The notes beneath the pieces were generated by a model. That model did not search any database. It was not told where the DNA came from and saw only the letters and a program-made list of their open reading frames with translations. A stretch of 16,710 nucleotides of DNA from Simkania negevensis. Lineage in GTDB: Bacteria > Chlamydiota > Chlamydiia > Chlamydiales > JAFITR01. The number at the start of each line of letters is the position of its first letter. The stretch's first letter is position 1. Of this stretch, positions 1 to 6,330 are shown in pieces. A program made the position numbers and the translations under genes. Location of the stretch: contig JAFITR010000015.1 of NCBI GenBank assembly GCA_017116025.1, positions 1 through 16,710 on the forward strand, in the 5' to 3' direction.

Positions 1-60
1 ACGAAATCCTATTTAATTCAAGAAAGTCGCTATCATTTGAGCGTGTTGTTATCTATAAAT

Positions 61-990
61 TTATAAAGCATCGTCTTGCATCATCCCGATCTTTTCAACT
101 GTCTTCGTCCAGCTAATAAGGCTCTCTATACATCGTCCAAATGCATTCATGTTTTTCTGCAACTCTTTCTTTTTAAAAGCAACTAATTGCATAACGTCTT
201 CTCTTTGCGACAAAGGCAAAGGAGCAATAAGTTTATCGATGATATCTTGAGGCAAAGCGATAAAAAGAGAGGCCATCTCTTGACGCGGTGTTAACCCCGC
301 AAGCTTCGCCCATTGGGCCGAGGAAAGATGCGATAGACTCTCGAGAACACCCAATTTCCTTGGGAGCTTAGAAGCGTATTTGAGAAGCCCTTCTCTTAGC
401 TGCTGTAAATAGTCGTTTAACTTCTTGCGCGTCTGAGAAGAGATCTCCTCACAACCGTCAAGAAACTGGGCAGTAATCACCGAAAATTTCGCACAAGCAA
501 GCTCATACTCTCTCTCCGTTGCATCGTCACGAAGGTGTTCCATACGAAACAGGATGTCCTCCCTCAGCGCCTGGCTGGCTTCTTGCAACACCGCCTCTGC
601 ATAGTCAGGTCCGATAGAAGAAAAGACAATGGCAAGATCATGTCTGGATAACTTGCGGTTCCACTCCTCCAACAGTCTGCGCTGAACAAGAGGCGTCTCT
701 TCTTTGATCAGGTGAGGAGGAAATAGGCCCAAGTCAATCTGCTTAACAAGGTAGGCGATGTCTCCGCGATAAAGATCATATACATACGTAGGCTCATAAC
801 TTTTCCAGAGCCTCTCTTCATACACACGCTTCGTGCCACCATCCCGACCCTTCACCTTTTTGCGTATCAGATCCAAGATGATGTTCTTGTCGTCATCGCT
901 ATAGTGATCCAAATCGCCCCACTGCTTCTCTCCAGCAAGGATCTGGCTGGCTATCACATCAAGCTCTTCTTGTATCAATCGTTTACCCAC
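61..990 (-). CDS. Uncharacterised helical protein with a FliG-like stretch
   Basis: A 309-residue soluble protein with no signal peptide or membrane segment. I chose the GTG at 988-990 because GAGAGGG lies 7 nt upstream of it; longer readings need a TTG inside the divergent moxR gene and lack a ribosome site. Residues 116-150 (DLAIVFSSIGPDYAEAVLQ, then LREDILFRM) have the hydrophobic spacing of the FliG middle domain, where an EHPQ motif leads into a helical repeat, with a polar lead-in (SRHD) in place of EHPQ. Residues 222-270 (SSAQWAKL ... LFIALPQDIIDKLIAPLPLSQREDVM) look like a second helical unit of the same kind. The first 100 residues match nothing I know, and the charged FliG C-terminal torque helix is not obvious. 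It is divergent from moxR, with 73 bp between the starts. It may be a diverged flagellar or type III switch-related protein, or an unrelated helical protein. That an ORF is coding here is fairly sure; the function is not. Confidence 0.7.
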   Translation of the reverse strand: MGKRLIQEELDVIASQILAGEKQWGDLDHYSDDDKNIILDLIRKKVKGRDGGTKRVYEERLWKSYEPTYVYDLYRGDIAYLVKQIDLGLFPPHLIKEETPLVQRRLLEEWNRKLSRHDLAIVFSSIGPDYAEAVLQEASQALREDILFRMEHLRDDATEREYELACAKFSVITAQFLDGCEEISSQTRKKLNDYLQQLREGLLKYASKLPRKLGVLESLSHLSSAQWAKLAGLTPRQEMASLFIALPQDIIDKLIAPLPLSQREDVMQLVAFKKKELQKNMNAFGRCIESLISWTKTVEKIGMMQDDAL

Positions 991-1063
991 AAGAGCACCC
1001 TCTCTGTTGCTTTTTTTAGGCAAAGGTCTTAAAACAGTCTTAATAAAATCTCTGGAGAAAACT

Positions 1064-2053
1064 GTGACCTCTGTCGTTGCTGACCAAGATGCAATTGTGC
1101 GCAAGGCACAGGACAAAATTCAAGCTTTAAAGCAGGAAATTGCCAAGGTCATCGTTGGCCAGCATACTCTTGTCGAAGCACTGCTCATCGCCCTGTTGGC
1201 CGATGGCCACCTGTTGCTTGAAGGAATGCCGGGGTTGGCGAAGACAAAAGCCGTGACGACATTAGCACGTGCTGTCGCTTGTACATTCCGCAGGATACAA
1301 TTCACCCCCGATCTACTCCCTTCTGACCTCATCGGCACATCGATATACAACCCTCGTGACGGCACTTTCTCCGTACAAAAAGGGCCTGTTTTTGCCAATA
1401 TCGTCCTCGCCGATGAGATCAATCGCGCTCCTGCAAAAGTCCAATCAGCCCTTTTAGAAGTGATGGAAGAACGACAGGTAACAATCGGAGGAGAAACGTT
1501 TGCTGCCAAGCACCCTTTCCTCGTCATGGCAACACAGAATCCGATTGAACAAGAAGGCACCTACCCTCTTCCAGAAGCACAACAAGACCGTTTTTTAATG
1601 AAAGTATGTCTCAACTACCCCACCAAAGAGGAAGAGAAAGCAATCTTGTACCGCCTGCTGATCGAAACGAAAAAAGAAAAAGTCAAAGCTGTCGCTGTCC
1701 CTGCAGATATCTTTGCAGCGAGAGCAGCAGTAGGGGACATCTATGTCGATGCAAAAATTGTCGACTACATCGTCGATATCGTCGTAGCAACGCGCGGCAA
1801 AAAGGTGGGCAGCCTCGATACCGCCAAGATGCTTACTTTTGGCGCTTCGCCACGAGCGACGTTAGCACTCACAAAAGCAGCCAAAGCACACGCCTTTCTC
1901 TCAAAACGCGCCTTTGTCTCCCCCCACGATGTCAAAACCATGGCACCAGCTGTTTTGCGCCACCGCCTAGGGCTGACATACGAAGCACAAGCCGACGGCA
2001 TCACCGTCGACAACGTCATCAACCGCCTCCTCAACAATGTCGTCATCCCTTAA
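1064..2053 (+). CDS. moxR: MoxR family AAA+ ATPase
   Basis: A 329-residue AAA+ ATPase of the MoxR family. These act as chaperones or maturation factors, usually for von Willebrand factor A-type proteins encoded next door. The Walker A motif is GMPGLAKT at residues 54-61, Walker B is IVLADEI at 113-119, and the sensor/arginine region runs ATQNPIEQEGTYPLPEAQQD around 156-175, all characteristic of MoxR rather than other AAA+ groups. The length is usual for the family. I chose the GTG at 1064 because GGAG lies 6 nt upstream and the protein then starts just before the conserved region; an upstream ATG at 1007 would add 19 residues and run back toward the divergent gene. It overlaps the DUF58 gene by 17 nt, so the two are probably translationally coupled. 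I saw no convincing -35/-10 pair in the short upstream gap. Confidence 0.95.
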   Translation: MTSVVADQDAIVRKAQDKIQALKQEIAKVIVGQHTLVEALLIALLADGHLLLEGMPGLAKTKAVTTLARAVACTFRRIQFTPDLLPSDLIGTSIYNPRDGTFSVQKGPVFANIVLADEINRAPAKVQSALLEVMEERQVTIGGETFAAKHPFLVMATQNPIEQEGTYPLPEAQQDRFLMKVCLNYPTKEEEKAILYRLLIETKKEKVKAVAVPADIFAARAAVGDIYVDAKIVDYIVDIVVATRGKKVGSLDTAKMLTFGASPRATLALTKAAKAHAFLSKRAFVSPHDVKTMAPAVLRHRLGLTYEAQADGITVDNVINRLLNNVVIP

Positions 2054-2933
2054 TACAGCCAAAGAACTCATCACAAAAATACGCAAGATGCGTATCGGCG
2101 GACGTCGACACGTCCAAACGGCCCTCGCCGGATCCTACCACTCAGCATTCAAAGGCAAAGGAATCGAGGTCGCTGACTTACGCGAATACGTCGTAGGCGA
2201 CGATGTCCGCACCATCGACTGGAAAGTATCGGCGCGCACAGGACGCCCTTTCGTCAAACAGTTTTGCGAAGAACGCGAGCTGCCCGTCATCCTCCTCATC
2301 GATATCTCATCGTCATCGAATTTCGGTACGGCAAAGCAAAACAAAGCAGAGCTGATTGCAGAAGCCACCGCAATGTTAACTCTCTCCGCGATAGAAAATG
2401 GCGACAAAGTAGGGGCCGTCTTTTTCGGCAAAGGAGTCGAAGGGCATCTCCATTTAGGCAAAAGCCCTCAACATGCTCTGATACTGCTGCAACAGCTTTT
2501 AATGCGACAAAAGAGCTCTACGACAACAGACTGCACAGGCGTCTTCGAAGCAACAAACAACCTTTTCCGACAAGGATCACTGCTATTTATCCTCTCCGAT
2601 GCCCTCTTCGAGTTTCCCCAAGCAGCTTTCCGTATCGCAGCAAAACGCTTCGACACCTCGTTCTTTCTCGTTACCGATCCAAGAGAAAAAACGCTGCCTG
2701 ACGTGGGTATCGTCCGCATCAACGACATCGAAAGCGGCAAAGAAGCCCTCATCGATACCCACAACGCAGCATTTAGAAAGCAATACCGACAGACAGCAAA
2801 AGAACGAATCGCAAACATCAAACGCATCTGCCAACGAGCAGGAGCAGGTTTTGCCGAGCTAAACACAGCACTGGACTGCCCTCATACCCTTCAGGCATAC
2901 TTTGCCTCCCTAACAAAGAGATCGCAAGGTTAA
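2037..2933 (+). CDS. DUF58 domain protein (vWA-type)
   Basis: A 298-residue cytoplasmic protein of the DUF58 family. The family signature is intact at residues 48-68 (DLREYVVGDDVRTIDWK followed by SART), and the following vWA-like fold carries a metal-site motif DISSS at 89-93. DUF58 proteins are almost always encoded after moxR and are thought to be clients of the ATPase, often linked to envelope stress or surface assembly; the exact role here is unknown. The start is the ATG inside the end of moxR (17-nt overlap). No strong ribosome site precedes it, consistent with coupling to moxR translation. The ORF looks full length, as it begins about 30 residues before the conserved AGSYHSAFKGKG segment. 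Confidence 0.93.
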   Translation: MSSSLNTAKELITKIRKMRIGGRRHVQTALAGSYHSAFKGKGIEVADLREYVVGDDVRTIDWKVSARTGRPFVKQFCEERELPVILLIDISSSSNFGTAKQNKAELIAEATAMLTLSAIENGDKVGAVFFGKGVEGHLHLGKSPQHALILLQQLLMRQKSSTTTDCTGVFEATNNLFRQGSLLFILSDALFEFPQAAFRIAAKRFDTSFFLVTDPREKTLPDVGIVRINDIESGKEALIDTHNAAFRKQYRQTAKERIANIKRICQRAGAGFAELNTALDCPHTLQAYFASLTKRSQG

Positions 2934-2939
2934 GCAGCA

Positions 2940-3965
2940 ATGGGAAAAAGATTTCTTCTACCTCTTTGCGTCTGTACGTTTTTCTTCCCCTTGCTGCTTC
3001 CTGTATACAGCACGCCAGCATGGGAAGGAACACGACAAGGAGGATTCACCGCCTCTGTTACCCTATCCCCCACACCTCTCACACTATCAGATCAGCTGAC
3101 GATCACCATCGAAGCCTCATCACCAAAAAACTACCAGCTCAATAGCCTAAGAATCGACCAGATCCTTGCTGCCACAACAAACAACCTCCTCCTCAAAGGC
3201 AAACAAGAGCGCATCAAAGAAAGAGACAACACCTTACAAACACGCCTACAATACACCTTCGAACCATGGCAGACAAAGACCATCGAACTACCCCCTCTCC
3301 TGATTCTATTCGAGCCAACAGACACACCTCTCAATCCCACCATCGAAATGCTCTCCACTCAACTCTCTATCCCCATCGCCAAAACAATGCCCCTGCCACC
3401 TCCTCCTGTAACAACCGCTCATACCTTTAAACACTCCGCCTCCATCCCCACACCTATCCAAACAAAAAGTGCAAAAACCATCCTTCTCGAAAGAAAACAC
3501 CTCCTCCTGCAATACACAACAGCGGCAGGTTTAGCTGTTATCTTAACAACTCTCGCCCTCCTCCTGCGCCGACTAACCCGTTGCCGAAAAGAAAAAACCG
3601 TACCAACAATTAACCCTCTAACAGAAGCACAGCAAAAGCTCTTACAATTAAAAAACGAGGCAGAACAAAACGGTGCCACACCCATTGACGGTTTCTACAC
3701 CACGCTAAGCAACATCATCAAAACATACATCGAAAAGAGCGAAAACCCTTCTGCCAAAACAGCAACGACAGAAGAACTGCTCACCATCATCAAGAAAAGC
3801 ACGTTTTTCACTAAACGCAAACGAAAGCTACTCTCCTATCTCCTACAAGAAATCGATCACGCAAAATACGCAGCACACCCACCATCACAATACGCGTGCA
3901 TCACCGCCATCAATACCACACAACAACTCATTGATACACTTCCTTCCGATGTCCAATGTCAATAA
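2940..3965 (+). CDS. BatD-like membrane protein of the MoxR operon
   Basis: A 341-residue protein starting 6 nt after the DUF58 gene. Residues 1-25 form a hydrophobic signal peptide. Residues 30-175 are Thr/Pro-rich with alternating beta-type hydrophobic spacing, like the extracytoplasmic domains of BatD proteins. One membrane helix lies at about 191-209 and is followed by basic residues (RRLTRCRK), which sets an outside-N, inside-C topology. The cytoplasmic tail (about 228-335) is helical and has the BatD/DUF4381 pattern of a GFYTTLSNIIKTYI helix, a T-x-EEL segment and a DHAKYA motif. It most likely works with the MoxR and DUF58 proteins at the inner membrane. Family assignment rests on topology and operon position more than on strong motifs. 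No Bat-type vWA protein (BatA/BatB) follows. Its 3' end overlaps the convergent toxin gene by 38 nt. Confidence 0.8.
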   Translation: MGKRFLLPLCVCTFFFPLLLPVYSTPAWEGTRQGGFTASVTLSPTPLTLSDQLTITIEASSPKNYQLNSLRIDQILAATTNNLLLKGKQERIKERDNTLQTRLQYTFEPWQTKTIELPPLLILFEPTDTPLNPTIEMLSTQLSIPIAKTMPLPPPPVTTAHTFKHSASIPTPIQTKSAKTILLERKHLLLQYTTAAGLAVILTTLALLLRRLTRCRKEKTVPTINPLTEAQQKLLQLKNEAEQNGATPIDGFYTTLSNIIKTYIEKSENPSAKTATTEELLTIIKKSTFFTKRKRKLLSYLLQEIDHAKYAAHPPSQYACITAINTTQQLIDTLPSDVQCQ

Positions 3966-4191
3966 CAAGGATCAACAAAACATCGTCTTCGATTGAATCG
4001 ATAATACGATATTCTCCAACACGCACGCGATAGAAAGGAGAACGCTGGCTCCCCTTTAACTTTTTGCAGCCGCCTGGCCTCGGATTCTCAGCCAAAGAAT
4101 CAATCTTGGCGATAATCCGTGCCTTAACTTTTTTTGGAAGCCGAACCAGCTGTTTTTTTAACTTCTCCGCAACTTCAATGTGATATTTCAT
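3928..4191 (-). CDS. RelE/ParE-family toxin
   Basis: An 87-residue type II toxin of the RelE superfamily, expected to be an mRNA-cleaving ribosome-dependent RNase when not bound by its antitoxin. The typical features are present: the N-terminal helix pair (EVAEKLKKQLVRLPKKVKARIIAKI), the ENPRPGGCKKLKG turn at 35-46, the core strand YRVRVGEYRII at 54-64, and the end HRKEVYQ, whose His/Arg/Tyr residues match catalytic positions of RelE-like toxins. I chose the ATG at 4189-4191 because it overlaps the antitoxin stop codon by 4 nt (ATGA); starting 10 residues earlier would add a sequence with no family likeness. It is leftward and convergent with the BatD-like gene, sharing 38 nt. Confidence 0.92.
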   Translation of the reverse strand: MKYHIEVAEKLKKQLVRLPKKVKARIIAKIDSLAENPRPGGCKKLKGSQRSPFYRVRVGEYRIIDSIEDDVLLILVIDIGHRKEVYQ

Positions 4192-4430
4192 GAGGCAAGG
4201 CGCTTCTTCATCTCCGTCCACGAAATACTCTTCTCTTTCCCTGAACGAATGTTCTTAAGCGTTTCCCTAGCTCGATCTGCTAACCACTCATCCTCTATCT
4301 CCTCCATCTTTTCAAACGCAGAATTTAACAAAAATTCCCTCATACTAATACCAAGCTTCGCACATGCCATCTTTAAACAGATGTGCTCCTCAACAGACAT
4401 GTCCACCGTAAGCCTAGATCGCTCTTTCAT
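4188..4430 (-). CDS. Ribbon-helix-helix antitoxin of the RelE-type pair
   Basis: An 80-residue protein immediately upstream of the toxin and joined to it by an ATGA overlap, the classic antitoxin-first order. Residues 5-40 (SRLTVDMSVEEHICLKMACAKLGISMREFLLNSA) follow the ribbon-helix-helix pattern: a short strand, a helix, a G-I-S turn and a second helix with S-x-x-E-F. The acidic/basic C-terminal half (about 41-80) would be the toxin-binding arm. The ATG at 4428-4430 was chosen because GAGAGG lies 7 nt upstream and because a good promoter lies between it and a further-upstream ATG at 4487. It would neutralise the toxin and repress their shared promoter. Confidence 0.88.
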   Translation of the reverse strand: MKERSRLTVDMSVEEHICLKMACAKLGISMREFLLNSAFEKMEEIEDEWLADRARETLKNIRSGKEKSISWTEMKKRLAS

Positions 4431-4454
4431 AAGAATACCTCTCTTTATATCTTC

Positions 4455-4483
4455 ATTATAAAGAAATCTGTGTTTCTGTGCAA
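4455..4483 (-). promoter_or_regulatory. Housekeeping-sigma promoter of the toxin-antitoxin pair, with possible operator
   Basis: On the minus strand the -10 box is an exact TATAAT (plus-strand ATTATA at 4455-4460) and the -35 box is TTGCAC (4478-4483), separated by 17 bp. Predicted transcription would begin near 4448, leaving a leader of about 18 nt that carries the GAGAGG ribosome site. The spacer contains an inverted repeat, AGAAA (4462-4466) and TTTCT (4473-4477) around a 6-nt centre, a plausible binding site for the ribbon-helix-helix antitoxin. The -10 and spacing are clear; the operator role is inference. Confidence 0.65.
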
Positions 4484-4552
4484 CCATTATCCAAAAGAAG
4501 GAGCTATTTCATTCATCGCTTTAGGTGAGTAGAGTTGTGAATTGCACCACAC

Positions 4553-4798
4553 TTGACAAATCGTACTTTTCAGGGAAACAATGTTGCCAAGCTTGAAAAA
4601 GCCTTTCGAGAGTCGGTAGAGGAGTACCTTGCCTTTTGTAAAGAACGAGGAGAACAGCCCAACAAACCCTATTCGGGAAAGTTTAATCTACGGATCCCTC
4701 CTGAACTTCATGCAAAGTTAGCTATTGCTGCAAAAGCAAACGAAGAGAGTCTGAATTCGTTCATCGCTCACACCCTCGACAAAGCCGTTGGCGAATAA
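4553..4798 (+). pseudogene. 5'-truncated HicB-type antitoxin remnant
   Basis: The 81 residues readable here match the second half of HicB-family proteins: a TFQGNNVAKLEKAFRESVEEY segment, then YLAFCKERGEQP, and the C-terminal DNA-binding part SGKFNLRIPPELHAKLAIAA with SLNSFIAHTLDKAV. The N-terminal partial RNase-H-like half of the family (about 25-30 residues before TFQG) is missing. The only start near the 5' end is a TTG without a ribosome site, an in-frame TGA lies at 4538-4540, and I could not find the missing part upstream in any frame. No hicA toxin gene is present beside it. It is best read as a degraded gene, though a short DNA-binding protein could conceivably still be made. Confidence 0.7.
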
Positions 4799-4824
4799 CC
4801 ACAATACCCACACTCCGTGACCAA

Positions 4825-6075
4825 TCACATTTTTCGGGGATTGAGGTCAATTAGAGAACGAAGAGTCTTCTCTTGAGCCATCCCTTTAAGAACATCATCA
4901 ATACTAACGTTCATCGACTCTAATTCTGCCTCAATTTCATCATACGCCTCATGGAATCCCGTCCGCTTACATTCAGCGGCGAGATACTCCTGCTTTTCCT
5001 CAGACGTTGCTATTGAAGCGTTCTTGTCCGGCAGCAACGCGTTTAACATACCGACTAACTGACCTTGGTATTCCTCAGCGATCTTCGTTTGCAATTTCAT
5101 GGAGGGTTCCGCGATCGAGTTCTTCTTAGCATCTTTAGAAGAGAGATTTCCCGTCAACAAAGGTTGCGTCTTATCATATGCTACCTTCATTGTCTCTACA
5201 TCACCACGGTCCAACGCCTCCTCATTGGCCTCTTTCTTAGACACCCCCGTATCTCTTATTATGGCGTCGACTCTTTCCGCAAAATATGGAGCACTCTCAG
5301 ACTGAAGACGCTGGTTATACCACGCTTTTCTATGAACCATAGCACCCTCACTATATGTCGCCTTCGGTTGTTCTACACCACCACTTTGCGATGCCTTTTC
5401 AGATTCTTTTACCTCTATTTTTGATTTAACATCGCCAATATTATGCTGAAGCCCAGCAAATTTTTCTTCCAGAATTTCCATTTGCTCATCGGACAAGCCG
5501 CATCGTTTCTGCAAATCTTCCTTGCTTTTTTCAGAAATCATCGATGGTGCAAGTAACCGATCCTTCTTCTCTAAAAACATTAGCCTTGCTCTTAGATTCT
5601 CTAGCGAAAGACTCGACTGCTTGAATGGACCTTCCTTAAGAAACTCACACACAGCCACTTGCTCCTGCTGTCTTGCGCTTAACGCGTTTCTGAACTGCTC
5701 ATGAAACTTTGGAACAAGATCCGGCGGACGTTCTTGGGAAGCCAACACACCCTTTGCAACCCGCAAAAGACGCCCAACTTGCTGCTGATCAAGACGAGCA
5801 AAAGTAATCTGCTTCGATAAAAAGTTCTGAAAGGTCTCTTTTGAAGAAGAACGCTCGCTCTGATACTGCAATTGAAGCTTGGTAAACAGAACAACGGCCA
5901 GCTGTCTACAACCCGTATTTTCATCCGGATGACCTTTGAACCACAACGTGAACCGCTCAAACCAACCTTTCTTCTTTAAGGCTCCTTCACGATCGACGTA
6001 GTAGTTGTGTGACTCTTTCGCTGCATGAGCAGATTCAAGCTCTCTAAAAGAATCGGATAATCTCCCAAAATCCAT
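4825..6075 (-). CDS. Unrecognised 416-residue helical protein
   Basis: A soluble, charged, mostly helical protein; I do not recognise a domain. I chose the ATG at 6073-6075 with GAGGGG 9 nt upstream; a GTG 11 codons earlier is the alternative. There is no signal peptide and no membrane helix. Residues 80-170 are rich in Gln, Leu and basic residues, with a run resembling amphipathic helices (QQQVGRLLRVAKGVLAS). About residues 213-233 are Glu/Lys-rich with coiled-coil character (MEILEEKFAGLQHNIGDVKS). A low-complexity Ser/Gly hinge follows (SEKASQSGGVEQPK), then a more compact helical C-terminal part ending in LRSLIDLNPRKM. It stands alone, divergent from the flagellar operon and convergent with the HicB remnant. 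In a host-associated bacterium an unknown protein of this build may be a secreted effector, but nothing in the sequence proves that. Confidence 0.75.
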   Translation of the reverse strand: MDFGRLSDSFRELESAHAAKESHNYYVDREGALKKKGWFERFTLWFKGHPDENTGCRQLAVVLFTKLQLQYQSERSSSKETFQNFLSKQITFARLDQQQVGRLLRVAKGVLASQERPPDLVPKFHEQFRNALSARQQEQVAVCEFLKEGPFKQSSLSLENLRARLMFLEKKDRLLAPSMISEKSKEDLQKRCGLSDEQMEILEEKFAGLQHNIGDVKSKIEVKESEKASQSGGVEQPKATYSEGAMVHRKAWYNQRLQSESAPYFAERVDAIIRDTGVSKKEANEEALDRGDVETMKVAYDKTQPLLTGNLSSKDAKKNSIAEPSMKLQTKIAEEYQGQLVGMLNALLPDKNASIATSEEKQEYLAAECKRTGFHEAYDEIEAELESMNVSIDDVLKGMAQEKTLRSLIDLNPRKM

Positions 6076-6111
6076 TGTTTTGAACCCCTCTTCGCCTTCC
6101 GCCACCACTCT

Positions 6112-6140
6112 ATTATAGATAAAAAAATATAAACAATATA
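6112..6140 (-). promoter_or_regulatory. Possible promoter of the 416-residue protein gene
   Basis: Reading leftward there is an exact TATAAT (plus-strand ATTATA at 6112-6117), 37 nt before the chosen ATG. The hexamer at the right distance for a -35 box (17 bp away, 6135-6140) reads TATATT, which is weak; TTGTTT also occurs but only 13 bp from the -10. The surrounding DNA is very AT-rich, so a TATAAT could be chance. Confidence 0.4.
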
Positions 6141-6153
6141 GTAGTTATTTATT

Positions 6154-6171
6154 CAAAAAAGGCCTTTTTTG
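6154..6171. repeat. Perfect 18-bp palindrome between divergent genes
   Basis: The sequence CAAAAAAGGCCTTTTTTG is a perfect palindrome. As RNA it would give only a weak A-U stem with a GGCC loop, ending in a T run on both strands, so it could act as a weak bidirectional terminator. Its place between two divergently transcribed genes argues instead for a protein-binding site or for shielding the two promoters from each other. Confidence 0.6.
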
Positions 6172-6200
6172 CTCTCTTTCTCCTCCTTTTTCTCCCTTTC
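6172..6200. repeat. 29-nt uninterrupted pyrimidine tract
   Basis: Every base from 6172 to 6200 on the plus strand is C or T, preceded by the T run of the palindrome. It lies between the palindrome and the sigma-54 promoter. It codes for nothing evident; the complementary strand contains AAGGAGG but no start codon at a workable distance. Confidence 0.6.
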
Positions 6201-6220
6201 GTTTCTACTTCACAAAGTCC

Positions 6221-6253
6221 GCTGGCACCAGCCATACCTCGTAGCTAATGGCT
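6221..6253. promoter_or_regulatory. Inverted repeats upstream of the sigma-54 promoter
   Basis: Two overlapping inverted repeats occur 20-55 bp upstream of the -24 element. The first is GCTGG (6221-6225) and CCAGC (6228-6232) around CA. The second is AGCCAT (6230-6235) and ATGGCT (6248-6253) with a 12-bp spacer. Sigma-54 promoters require an NtrC-type activator that binds dyad sites upstream, so these are candidate sites. The repeats are visible; the binding role is inference. Confidence 0.35.
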
Positions 6254-6273
6254 CTGTTCACTAAATTTTTTAT

Positions 6274-6289
6274 TGGCACGTCTTTCGCA
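6274..6289 (+). promoter_or_regulatory. Sigma-54 (-24/-12) promoter of the flagellar operon
   Basis: TGGCACGTCTTTCGCA matches the sigma-54 consensus TGGCACG-N4-TTGCW at 11 of 12 defined positions, with the invariant GG and GC at the correct spacing; the one mismatch is TCGCA for TTGCA. It points toward flgF, predicts transcription from near 6300, and leaves a leader of about 30 nt before the flgF start. Sigma-54 control of mid-stage flagellar genes is well known in other diderm bacteria. Confidence 0.8.
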
Positions 6290-6330
6290 TTACTTTCGTT
6301 TGCAACTAAGAAGCAACGTGGAGTGATGGG

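Noticed and set aside
988..1116. TTG start giving the first gene 42 more residues
   Set aside because: The extension runs into moxR codons and lacks a ribosome site, whereas the GTG at 988-990 has GAGAGGG at ideal spacing.
1949..1970. TGGCACCAGC with TTTTGC downstream inside moxR
   Set aside because: The GG-to-GC spacing is 3 bp too long for sigma-54.
4192..4221. Ten extra residues at the N-terminus of the RelE-type toxin
   Set aside because: The inner ATG forms the ATGA overlap with the antitoxin stop and starts at the family's usual position.
4488..4552. Missing 5' part of the HicB gene in another frame
   Set aside because: I read all three plus-strand frames; none gives the GKVxGIxDxVTF-type segment convincingly, so a simple frameshift does not explain the loss.
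6219..6240. TGGCACC at 6223 as another sigma-54 -24 element
   Set aside because: No GC-containing -12 half at the required spacing; the following bases read CATACC.
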